DNA of 64,000 nt from CAKSHC01 sp045594545. Its GTDB lineage: Bacteria > Bacillota > Clostridia > Oscillospirales > UMGS1783. Location: contig JAZNYQ010000039.1 in NCBI GenBank assembly GCA_045594545.1, positions 1 to 64,000 of the forward strand. The letters run 5' to 3'. Below are positions 52,535-59,799 of the stretch, in pieces. The position numbers and the translations under genes are program-made. The first letter of the stretch is position 1; each line of letters opens with the position of its first letter. The notes below the pieces were generated by a model, which saw only the letters and a list, made by a program, of their open reading frames with translations, did not search any database and was not told where the DNA came from.

Positions 52535-53307
52535 TATTTTGACATCTCCCACATAATTATGGAAGCGGCAACCGAAGCATTTAATGACTCGGTATTTTGC
52601 TTCATGGGAATATAGATCCGGTGCTCACAGCAAGAAACGGCTTGGTCGGACAGACCGTTACCCTCGTTCCCGATCCAGACGGCACAGGCGTTCGGCAAGG
52701 GATGCTCCGAGATCGATTGCGCATCTTTCCCGACGACGGCGGCATAGGATGGAATACGGTTTTGTATCAGATACTCCGATAAATCTGCCGCGGATGGAAA
52801 AGATTGGACGGGAACACGAAAAGCGGCGCCCATACTGCCACGCAGTACTTTAACCGAATAGATATCGCAGCCGCCGACAAAGAAGACACCGTCGATGCCG
52901 AAAGCGGCGGCCGAGCGCAGGATGGCGCCGGCGTTGCCGGGGTTTTGCAGGTTTTCGCATACGATATATTTACCGTGTTCATTCATATAAATCCTCGTAT
53001 CGGGAACACGGCAAACCGCCAGAATGCTTTGGGGGGTATCCATCGTGCTGGCCCGCTCGATGGCAGTCGTTGGGGCGCTATACACGGGAACGTTACGGGA
53101 TTCCAGTGTTTGGATCAAATCGGCAATGGATTGGATGCGGGACTGATCAACAAGAGCCGACACGACATCCATTCCGGCTGACAGTGCTTCCTGCAGCAGT
53201 ACATCCCCCTCAACCATAAAGACACGGTCTCGGGCGCGGATTTTTGCACGGGACAGCGAGTTATAATATTTAATTGTCGGATTGACCGGACTGGATATGT
53301 AAAGCAT
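52534..53307 (-). CDS. SpoU/TrmH-family RNA 2'-O-methyltransferase
   Basis: 257 residues. N-terminal substrate-binding region (NPTIKYYNSLSRAKIRARDRVFMVEGDVLLQEAL), then the SPOUT knot: YIVCENLQNPGNAGAILRSAAAFGIDGVFFVGGCD, AVWIGNEGNGLSD and IPMKQNTESLNASVAASIIMWE. It methylates a ribose of rRNA or tRNA; the target base is not predictable. The ATG at 53307 follows GGGGG at 8-base spacing. First gene of the long minus-strand run. Confidence 0.93.
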   Translation of the reverse strand: MLYISSPVNPTIKYYNSLSRAKIRARDRVFMVEGDVLLQEALSAGMDVVSALVDQSRIQSIADLIQTLESRNVPVYSAPTTAIERASTMDTPQSILAVCRVPDTRIYMNEHGKYIVCENLQNPGNAGAILRSAAAFGIDGVFFVGGCDIYSVKVLRGSMGAAFRVPVQSFPSAADLSEYLIQNRIPSYAAVVGKDAQSISEHPLPNACAVWIGNEGNGLSDQAVSCCEHRIYIPMKQNTESLNASVAASIIMWEMSK

Positions 53308-53330
53308 GTGCAAAGCCCCCTTTTCCCTTT

Positions 53331-53359
53331 ATTATATACGTAACCGAGAAAAAAGCAAA
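53331..53359 (-). promoter_or_regulatory. Promoter of the SpoU-dprA-topA-trmFO unit
   Basis: Minus-strand TTTGCT (53359-53354), a 17-base spacer and a perfect TATAAT (53336-53331), 24 bases before the start codon. Divergent to the htrA promoter. Confidence 0.65.
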
Positions 53360-53373
53360 TTTTTTTTATAAAC

Positions 53374-53394
53374 TTTTCACATGTTTTTCACATG
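53374..53394 (+). promoter_or_regulatory. 11-bp tandem repeat, likely response-regulator operator
   Basis: TTTTCACATG occurs twice, at 53374-53383 and 53385-53394, with an exact 11-base period. Direct repeats of this period are the usual site for two OmpR/PhoB-type monomers on one DNA face. It overlaps the predicted htrA -35 box. Confidence 0.55.
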
Positions 53395-53416
53395 CAGACC
53401 ATAGTGTTATCATAAT
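53387..53416 (+). promoter_or_regulatory. Possible promoter of htrA
   Basis: TTCACA (53387-53392), an 18-base spacer and CATAAT (53411-53416), 43 bases before the htrA start. The weak -35 box overlapping the tandem repeat would fit an activated promoter. Confidence 0.45.
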
Positions 53417-53458
53417 CCTCGTGCATAATATAGTTATCACAACAAGGAGAAAACAAAT

Positions 53459-54676
53459 ATGGAAGACAATAATAATCTGTTTCAGTCACAGCCAATAGAT
53501 CCCGTTATTTCGGTGGAGCCTATCCATGAACCGGAGAAGAAAAAGAGCCACTCGGCCAAAACGCCGATTGCTCTCATTTTAATTATTTCGCTACTGGCCT
53601 CTACCCTGCTTGGGCTTGGCGGCGGTGTTGTTGGCTACTATTTCATGCATATGCGCCAAAATCCCGGTACACCGTCACAGGGCGGCAGCAGTGGGGATAT
53701 CCACATCAACTCGACCCCCATTGAGTTGTCGGAGGAGTCCTATAATCGTGCTGCGGTCGTGCAAAAGGTATACAGCAGTGTGGTAGAGATTACGACCTCG
53801 TCGGTCAACACCTCCATGTTTATGCCGCAGCAAGTGCTCAGCGGTGCGGGCAGCGGTGTGATCATCACGACTGACGGTTATATAGTGACCAATCATCATG
53901 TCGTGGACGGCGCTTCAGGCATTGAAGTGTCGCTGGCCAACGGAGAAACTTACAAAGCACAGTTGGTGGCATCCGATGCCAAGACCGACCTGGCGGTCAT
54001 CAAGATCGAGGCAACCGATCTGAACGCGGCGACGTTTGGCGATTCTTCGCAGTTGGTGGTCGGGCAGACGGTATTGGCCATCGGCAATCCGCTCGGTTCA
54101 CTGGGCGGAACGGTGACCGAGGGCATCATCAGCGCCTTAGATCGGGAGATCACCATTGAGAAAGAGTCGATGACGCTGTTGCAGATCAGTGCGGCTGTTA
54201 ACCCCGGCAACTCAGGCGGCGGTTTGTTTGACGAACAGGGCAACCTGATCGGCATTGTTAACGCCAAAGTCAGCACCGATTCGAGCGGCGATCCGATCGA
54301 AGGACTGGGGTTTGCCATTCCTGCCAATATTGCGCGGCAGGTTTCGGGGGAATTGATGGATCACGGCTATGTGACCGGACGGGTCGCACTTGGTGTGACC
54401 TTGATCCACATTGCCGATGAACGCACGGCTATGATGTATCGGGTATCCAAGACCGGTATTTATATTCTGCAGGTAGAAAGCAATTCCAATGCCTCCAATG
54501 CGGGGCTTCGCTCCGGTGACTATCTGGTGCGCATCAACGATACCGACATCACCTCGACACAAGACGTAGAAAAGATACTGGAGGGCATCTCCCCCGGTGA
54601 TACGTTACAAATCACCATTGAGCGGGGCGGGCAGGAAAAGACGGTGGAAGTCTTTATGGCCGAATCGACCAACTAA
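53459..54676 (+). CDS. HtrA/DegP-like membrane-anchored serine protease
   Basis: 405-residue envelope protease. A cytoplasmic N-terminus of about 35 residues is followed by one membrane helix (residues 40-62, LILIISLLASTLLGLGGGVVGYYF) and a Ser/Gln/Gly linker. The trypsin-like domain has catalytic His147 (VTNHHVVDG), Asp177 (KTDLAVIKI) and Ser252 (NPGNSGGGLF). A single C-terminal PDZ domain contains GLRSGDYLVRINDTDI. It degrades or refolds misfolded exported proteins. A terminator separates it from the two-component genes, and a tandem repeat upstream suggests their product regulates it. The start follows AAGGAG. Confidence 0.95.
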   Translation: MEDNNNLFQSQPIDPVISVEPIHEPEKKKSHSAKTPIALILIISLLASTLLGLGGGVVGYYFMHMRQNPGTPSQGGSSGDIHINSTPIELSEESYNRAAVVQKVYSSVVEITTSSVNTSMFMPQQVLSGAGSGVIITTDGYIVTNHHVVDGASGIEVSLANGETYKAQLVASDAKTDLAVIKIEATDLNAATFGDSSQLVVGQTVLAIGNPLGSLGGTVTEGIISALDREITIEKESMTLLQISAAVNPGNSGGGLFDEQGNLIGIVNAKVSTDSSGDPIEGLGFAIPANIARQVSGELMDHGYVTGRVALGVTLIHIADERTAMMYRVSKTGIYILQVESNSNASNAGLRSGDYLVRINDTDITSTQDVEKILEGISPGDTLQITIERGGQEKTVEVFMAESTN

Positions 54677-54683
54677 TATCATG

Positions 54684-54714
54684 CAAGCCTTTGCCCGATT
54701 CGGGCAAAGGCTTG
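54684..54714 (+). terminator. Terminator of htrA
   Basis: A 14-bp perfect stem (CAAGCCTTTGCCCG and complement) with a 3-base loop, 8 bases after the htrA stop. Only a short T tract follows (TTCCCTATT), but the stem is very stable. Confidence 0.75.
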
Positions 54715-54721
54715 TTCCCTA

Positions 54722-54750
54722 TTGCGAAAAAATTCTTTTTCATTTATAAT
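54722..54750 (+). promoter_or_regulatory. Promoter of the two-component operon
   Basis: TTGCGA (54722-54727), a 17-base spacer and a perfect TATAAT (54745-54750), 21 bases before the start codon. It implies that the regulator pair can be made independently of htrA. Confidence 0.75.
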
Positions 54751-54770
54751 AGATCATGGAGGGAATTTGT

Positions 54771-55439
54771 ATGTATAAACTGTTGATTGTTGACGATGAA
54801 GAAAATATCCGTAAATTGATACATAAATATGCCGAATATGAAGGGCATGAGGTCACCGAAGCGGAAAATGGGATGCAGGCGGTTGACTTGGTGAGAAAAA
54901 ACAGTTTTGATCTGATCGTCATGGATGTCATGATGCCTGAACTGGACGGATTTTCGGCGGCGGCTGAGATTCGCAAAATGAAAGATACCCCCATTATCAT
55001 GTTCTCGGCGCGCGGCGAGGAATACGACCGTATCCACGGCTTCATGGCGGGGATCGACGATTATGTGGTAAAACCCTTTTCCCCCAAGGAATTGATGCTT
55101 CGTATTCAGGCCATTTTATCCCGTCGGATGCAGCATACCGACCGTTCCGATGTCTTCGAGGCAGAAGGACTTAAGATCGACTTTACCAGCCGCATCGTGA
55201 CCATTGACGGCGAACGCGCCAATCTGTCCCCCAAAGAATATGAATTGCTGTTCTATATGGTGCGCAATCGTAACATCGCCCTATACCGCGAAAAACTATT
55301 GAGCGAAGTGTGGGGATATGACTTTTTCGGCGATGACCGCACATTGGATACCCACATCAAATTATTACGGAAAAGCTTAGGGGTTTACAGTAAATTTATT
55401 GTGACACTCAGAGGGGTGGGATACCGTTTTGAAACATAA
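54771..55439 (+). CDS. OmpR/PhoB-family response regulator
   Basis: 222 residues. Receiver domain: LLIVDDEENIRKLI, phosphoacceptor Asp52 in LIVMDVMMPELDG, switch residues in PIIMFSARGEE and the Lys of DDYVVKPFSPKEL. The C-terminal winged helix contains LSPKEYELLFYMVRN and DDRTLDTHIKLLRKSLG and GVGYRFE. The start at 54771 follows GGAGGG at 7-base spacing. It overlaps the histidine kinase gene by 11 bases. Its own gene is just after htrA, as with the CssRS-HtrA system of Bacillus; I infer a comparable envelope-stress role. Confidence 0.95.
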   Translation: MYKLLIVDDEENIRKLIHKYAEYEGHEVTEAENGMQAVDLVRKNSFDLIVMDVMMPELDGFSAAAEIRKMKDTPIIMFSARGEEYDRIHGFMAGIDDYVVKPFSPKELMLRIQAILSRRMQHTDRSDVFEAEGLKIDFTSRIVTIDGERANLSPKEYELLFYMVRNRNIALYREKLLSEVWGYDFFGDDRTLDTHIKLLRKSLGVYSKFIVTLRGVGYRFET

Positions 55440-56895
55440 ACAGCACCGTATCGGGATCCGTCCCAAACTTTTTGCCTGCTTCGCCCTTTTTGTAGCTCTT
55501 ACATTATCCTTATTGTGGGTGTTGCAGGTCGTTTTCCTAGATGATTTTTATCGCTTGATCAAGACCAATTTAATCAAAAAAACAGCCACCGTTATTACTC
55601 ACAATCTGGACAAGTCCCCCGAGGAACTGCAAACGTTGGTGACTCGCATTTCGCAAAACGGCGAATTGTGCATTGTTGTCTATGATCTCAACGATAACGG
55701 CGCCTACCTCGCCGATTCGGACGTGCTGGTGAGTTGTCTGGTTCATAAACTTATGCCGTACGACCGCTATCATATGTGCATGGATGCTCAACAAAACGGC
55801 GGCGAATCGCTGGAATTATTTGAGGGGGACAGTTTTCGAAACCCCCACTACGATAACGATCATTTTCACGGCAACGTTCCACAAAACGATCCCGGTATGT
55901 ATGACAGCCTGATGTATATCCGTGTGCGGGAAAATGCGATCGGACACAACATTGCCATTATGATCAACGGCACCATTGTTCCGGTTGATGCCACGGTACA
56001 CACCTTGATCAATCAGATGATGATCATTACCATTATTTTGTTATTGTTAGCGGGGGCATTTGCCTGGATCTTGTCCCGCTTGATTGCCAAGCCGATCTCC
56101 AAACTTAACAACAGCGCCAAGGCCTTAGCCGCCGCCAACTACAATGTATCTTTCCAAGCCAGCGGCTATCGGGAAATTGAAGAGTTATCCGACTCGCTTA
56201 CTGTTGCCGCCCAAGAACTCAATAAGGTAGACGAGTATCGACGGGAATTGCTGGCTAACGTTTCACACGATATGCGCACTCCCCTCACTCTCATTTCGGG
56301 CTACGGCGAGGTTATGCGGGACATTCCCAGTGAAAACAATGCCGAAAATCTGGATATCATCATTTCCGAGGCCAAGCGGCTGACCGCCTTAGTCAATGAC
56401 ATGATTGAACAGACCCAGTATACCGACGGAACGATACATCTTGATAAAACAACGATGGATCTGTCGGCCAGTCTTGAGGAAATTGCCTTACGGTACCGTA
56501 AATTTACGAAAAATGACGGCATAACCATCCATACCGATATTGCTGAGGGCATACATGTTTATGCCGACCCGATCAAATTGAACCAAGCCATATACAATCT
56601 GCTTAACAATGCTCTGACCTATACTGACAAGCATATCTACATTACATTAAAAAGTATAGGACATTGTGCCTATGTGGAAATTCGGGATACGGGCGAAGGG
56701 ATTGAAGAAGACAAATTGCCGCACATCTGGAATCGCTATTACAAGATCGACAAGCAACATCGACGTGCTTCGCATGGATCGGGGCTTGGATTGTCCATTG
56801 TTAAGCACATTCTGGAGTTGCATGAAGCGAAATACGGAGTTACCAGCCGCGTTGGTGAAGGCAGTTCTTTCTGGTTCTCCCTACCCCAAGAATAA
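55429..56895 (+). CDS. Sensor histidine kinase
   Basis: 488 residues. First membrane helix at about 15-36, an extracytoplasmic domain of about 155 residues rich in His, Asp and Asn, second helix at about 190-212, then HAMP (ISRLIAKPISKLNNSAKALAA), the dimerisation domain with His280 in LLANVSHDMRTPLTL, and an HATPase domain (NQAIYNLLNNALTY, IRDTGEGIEEDKLPHIWNRYYK, GSGLGLSIVKHI). The start codon is TTG, overlapping the end of the regulator gene. No ATG occurs before the first helix, so TTG is the only reasonable start. The 3' end overlaps spmB by 15 bases. Confidence 0.93.
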   Translation: MKHKQHRIGIRPKLFACFALFVALTLSLLWVLQVVFLDDFYRLIKTNLIKKTATVITHNLDKSPEELQTLVTRISQNGELCIVVYDLNDNGAYLADSDVLVSCLVHKLMPYDRYHMCMDAQQNGGESLELFEGDSFRNPHYDNDHFHGNVPQNDPGMYDSLMYIRVRENAIGHNIAIMINGTIVPVDATVHTLINQMMIITIILLLLAGAFAWILSRLIAKPISKLNNSAKALAAANYNVSFQASGYREIEELSDSLTVAAQELNKVDEYRRELLANVSHDMRTPLTLISGYGEVMRDIPSENNAENLDIIISEAKRLTALVNDMIEQTQYTDGTIHLDKTTMDLSASLEEIALRYRKFTKNDGITIHTDIAEGIHVYADPIKLNQAIYNLLNNALTYTDKHIYITLKSIGHCAYVEIRDTGEGIEEDKLPHIWNRYYKIDKQHRRASHGSGLGLSIVKHILELHEAKYGVTSRVGEGSSFWFSLPQE

Positions 56896-57399
56896 CCGCA
56901 CCGAGAGGACGGAAAAGATAAAGGCAGCCAGATCGGCGATCAAGCCGCAGGTTAGGGCGTGGGGCAACTTCTTTACCCCTGCCGCACCGCTATAGAGCGC
57001 ATAGGTATAAAAGGTGGTTTCCGAAGATGCGGCCAAGACACTGGCCATGCGTCCGACCGCACTGTCGGCACCATATACGCTTAAATATTCCGATAATTGT
57101 GCGATACTGCCCGATCCCGAGATCGGACGCAAAATGGCAAGCGGAACCAGTTCCGGCGGGATACCGACTCTATGACAAATCGGAGAAAGCAATTCCGTCA
57201 ACCCCTCTACCGCACCGGAACTTCGAAACATATTCAGTGCGGTTACCATAAGCAGTAATGTGGGAGCAACACCCCAAAGAGCCGAAAGTCCCTCTTTGGC
57301 TCCCTCGGTAAAGGCATCCATAATATTTACTTTTTTTATCATGCCAAGAATCAGGATTCCTAAAATAGCAAGCGGAATTAGGTATGATATGATCTTCAT
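56881..57399 (-). CDS. spmB: Spore maturation protein SpmB
   Basis: 172-residue membrane protein required, with SpmA, for spore core dehydration. Conserved Gate-domain segments LAILRPISGSGSIAQLSEYL and VLAASSETTFYTYALY, plus APTLLLMVTALNMFRSSGAVEGL. The ATG at 57399 overlaps the spmA stop by 4 bases; 21 upstream in-frame residues are inside spmA. Its last 15 bases overlap the convergent histidine kinase gene. Confidence 0.93.
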   Translation of the reverse strand: MKIISYLIPLAILGILILGMIKKVNIMDAFTEGAKEGLSALWGVAPTLLLMVTALNMFRSSGAVEGLTELLSPICHRVGIPPELVPLAILRPISGSGSIAQLSEYLSVYGADSAVGRMASVLAASSETTFYTYALYSGAAGVKKLPHALTCGLIADLAAFIFSVLSVRLFLG

Positions 57400-57959
57400 T
57401 TTCGTGATAATATCTTGATCAGGAGGATACCGATAAGGGCGGAAGCAAAGGATGTGACCCATACGGGCAACAGAATATCGGCCGGCATAGCCGAGCCGGA
57501 TGAGGCGCGCATACTGATAACGGTTGTGGGGATCAATTGAATAGAGGCGCCGTTGAGAACACAGAACACGGCCATAGCTGAGGTCGCTTTCCCCTCGGAA
57601 CGTTTCCCCATACGACGCATAGCGGCAAGCCCCGCGGGAGTGGCCGCATTACCGATCCCGATCATATTGGATACGATGTTGGTTGTCATATGCCCCAAGG
57701 TTTCTTCGTCCTTTTCATCCCGAAACAAAATACGCGTCACCGGTCGCAACCATTTGGATAGTATTTTCAGCAAACCGGCCCGCTGTGCGACACGAAACAA
57801 GCCGCTCCAAAGCGTCATGGTACCGATCAAGCCGACACAAAGGGTTACGGCATCCTGTGCACCGCTCAAGGTTGCCGACAATAAGGCTTCGCCATTGCCG
57901 GAGATAACCGCTACAACACAGGATATCAGCATGAGAGCCAGCACAATATAGATAAGCAT
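57396..57959 (-). CDS. spmA: Spore maturation protein SpmA
   Basis: 187-residue membrane protein with GLIGTMTLWSGLFRVAQRAGLL, NIVSNMIGIGNAATPAGLAAMRRM and VFCVLNGASIQLIPTTVISMR. These are the nucleoside-transporter-like Gate domain typical of SpmA. Divergent to the AbrB-like gene with an 83-base gap. I could not place a sporulation sigma-factor promoter with confidence. Together with SpmB it indicates a spore-forming host. Confidence 0.94.
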   Translation of the reverse strand: MLIYIVLALMLISCVVAVISGNGEALLSATLSGAQDAVTLCVGLIGTMTLWSGLFRVAQRAGLLKILSKWLRPVTRILFRDEKDEETLGHMTTNIVSNMIGIGNAATPAGLAAMRRMGKRSEGKATSAMAVFCVLNGASIQLIPTTVISMRASSGSAMPADILLPVWVTSFASALIGILLIKILSRK

Positions 57960-57989
57960 CCCAATTCCTCCAAAAAATGTAATTTCCTA

Positions 57990-58019
57990 TTGACGGAATT
58001 TGTCGAAATGTGATACAGT
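57990..58019 (+). promoter_or_regulatory. Promoter of the AbrB-like gene
   Basis: TTGACG (57990-57995), an 18-base spacer and TACAGT (58014-58019), 24 bases before the start codon. Confidence 0.65.
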
Positions 58020-58042
58020 ATAGATAAAGGAAGGTGGAAATT

Positions 58043-58285
58043 ATGAAAGCAACCGGCATTGTCAGACAGGTCGATGAACTCGGTCGTATCGTATTGCCTA
58101 TTGAATTGCGCAGAAAAATGGATATCAACATAAAAGATCCCCTTGAAATTTATGTAGACGATGATGCAATCATTCTCAAAAAGTATCAAGCAGGATGTAT
58201 ATTTTGTGGTAACGCACAGGTGGTAAACTACAAAGGGAAAAATATTTGTCCCGACTGCATCAAAGAGATGTACGAACAGGTATAA
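58043..58285 (+). CDS. AbrB-family transcriptional regulator with C-terminal zinc ribbon
   Basis: 80 residues. The N-terminal swapped-hairpin AbrB domain (KATGIVRQVDELGRIVLPIELRRKMDINIKDPLEIYVDDDAIILKKY) is followed by a C-terminal Cys-x2-Cys ... Cys-x2-Cys ribbon (CIFCGNAQVVNYKGKNICPDC). This combination is familiar in Clostridia, where AbrB paralogues control transition-state and sporulation genes. The start at 58043 follows AGGTGG. Its target may include the divergent spmA, but the sequence does not show an operator. Confidence 0.92.
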   Translation: MKATGIVRQVDELGRIVLPIELRRKMDINIKDPLEIYVDDDAIILKKYQAGCIFCGNAQVVNYKGKNICPDCIKEMYEQV

Positions 58286-58320
58286 AAATAGCCGGAAAAC
58301 AATGTTTTCCGGCTATTTTT
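58284..58320. terminator. Bidirectional terminator between the AbrB-like and flavin reductase genes
   Basis: A 17-bp perfect stem (AAAAATAGCCGGAAAAC and complement) with a 3-base loop. T-runs on both strands let it terminate both convergent genes; it overlaps their stop regions by only a few bases. Confidence 0.92.
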
Positions 58321-58876
58321 ATAACGATAATCCATCGTGAAACGCTTGCCCGACCTTCTCGCCCATACTCCAATAGGCATGGTTCATGGAATCATAGATG
58401 ATGGGTTGTAATTTGGCAGGATCAACCTTGCCTTTTTCATTCAAAATACTTTCCTCTGCGCTGACGTTGACGATCTCGCCAACCAATCGGCAGGTTTCTT
58501 TATCATAAGATTTGACCTTGCACTCCAGCGCCATCGGCAACTCTTCAAAAAGCGGCGCATCCACAAACTCACTCTTTATGACATGCCAGCCGGTTTTCAT
58601 CATTTTATCGGGATGATCCTGTCCCGATACGATACCGACATAATCACAAGCGATCCGAGTCGGTTCCGTCCCCATGCTTACCGTAAAGGCATTACGCTTT
58701 ACAAGATTATCTGCCGTTTTATGGGTATCATCAATACAAATGGTGATCTCGGTTTCCTCGGTGATCCCGCCCCATGCGGCGTTCATGGCATTGGGCGTGC
58801 CATCCTCGTTATAGGTGCCGATAATAAAGACCGGCTGAGGATACAGTTGCGGCTTAGCGCCGAAATTTTTACGCAT
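58319..58876 (-). CDS. Flavin reductase-like FMN-binding protein
   Basis: 185 residues of the split-barrel flavin reductase family. Core features are YPQPVFIIGTYNEDGTPNAMNAAWGG, ITICIDDTHKTADNLVKRNAFTVSMG and the middle HPDKMMKTGWHVIKSEFVDAPLFEELPMALECKV. Such proteins bind FMN and often reduce flavins or detoxify oxygen in anaerobes. No partner gene is adjacent. Divergent to the TPR gene. Confidence 0.9.
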   Translation of the reverse strand: MRKNFGAKPQLYPQPVFIIGTYNEDGTPNAMNAAWGGITEETEITICIDDTHKTADNLVKRNAFTVSMGTEPTRIACDYVGIVSGQDHPDKMMKTGWHVIKSEFVDAPLFEELPMALECKVKSYDKETCRLVGEIVNVSAEESILNEKGKVDPAKLQPIIYDSMNHAYWSMGEKVGQAFHDGLSL

Positions 58877-58933
58877 GATAAACCCTCCTTTTTAAGCAGT
58901 ATACCAAAATATTTGATAAATGAAAAGATATTC

Positions 58934-58962
58934 TTTGTATTTTACGCAGGATATGCTATAAT
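58934..58962 (+). promoter_or_regulatory. Promoter of the TPR-DUF4037 pair
   Basis: TTTGTA (58934-58939), a 17-base spacer and a perfect TATAAT (58957-58962), 22 bases before the first gene. Confidence 0.7.
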
Positions 58963-58983
58963 TTTCTTAGAGGTGATACCACG

Positions 58984-59799
58984 ATGACTCTTTCTCCTGA
59001 AGATTATCAAGAGCCGGCTTGTCCGCTATGTATGGATACCGATCCGGTGCAACGAATTCCCGTTGCCCGTATCATTCAAAAATTAGATGCGTTCTTAAAC
59101 CGCAACGATTACCCCTCAGCACTCAACCATCTGAATTACTGGGTGGATGAGGCGACTGCCGTTCATGACGAGAACGGTCTGCTCTCCTTATACAATGAAC
59201 GCATGGGGCTTTATCGCAAAATCAGCAAAAAGGAACAAGCCGTTGCCGACGCACAGGCGGCGCTTCTTCTTGTATCCAAATTAGACCTTGATAACAGCAA
59301 GACGGGCGGTACAACGCTTCTCAATGCGGCCACGGTATACAAGTCGTTCCAAATGGCAGAACAAGCGTTACCCCTATACGAAAAGGCTTTGGCTGTATTT
59401 GAACAAGTGCTCTCCCCTGCCGATTCTTTGTTTGGCGGGTTATATAACAACATGGGATTAGCTTTAGTGGATCTGAAACAGTATGATCGGGCCAATGAGT
59501 ATTATAGCAAGGCGCTGAATATTATGGCTCACATTGAGAACGGTGCGCTTGAGCAGGCCATTACCTATCTGAACATGGCTGACGCAACGGTGGCGCAATA
59601 CGGATTTGAGGCGGCATCGGGCACGGTTGAGGATTATATTTTAAAAGCACAGGATCTGCTGGAAGACGAGACTTTGCCTCGTAACGGGTATTATGCTTTC
59701 GTGGCCGAGAAATGCGCGCCGTCTTTCCGCTATTACGGGCATTTCTTTTATGCCAAGCAATTGGAAGAACGGTCAAGGAGGATTTATGAAGGGGCTTGA
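58984..59799 (+). CDS. TPR-repeat protein
   Basis: 271 residues. An N-terminal CPLCM stretch near residue 13 is followed by helical hairpins typical of tetratricopeptide repeats, for example NAATVYKSFQMAEQALPLYEKALAVFEQV and NNMGLALVDLKQYDRANEYYSKALNIM (the 34-residue A-L-Y-x3-A-L pattern). No membrane segment or signal peptide is visible, so it is cytoplasmic. The gene overlaps the DUF4037 gene by 14 bases, so the proteins are probably made together and may form a complex. Function unknown. Confidence 0.88.
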   Translation: MTLSPEDYQEPACPLCMDTDPVQRIPVARIIQKLDAFLNRNDYPSALNHLNYWVDEATAVHDENGLLSLYNERMGLYRKISKKEQAVADAQAALLLVSKLDLDNSKTGGTTLLNAATVYKSFQMAEQALPLYEKALAVFEQVLSPADSLFGGLYNNMGLALVDLKQYDRANEYYSKALNIMAHIENGALEQAITYLNMADATVAQYGFEAASGTVEDYILKAQDLLEDETLPRNGYYAFVAEKCAPSFRYYGHFFYAKQLEERSRRIYEGA

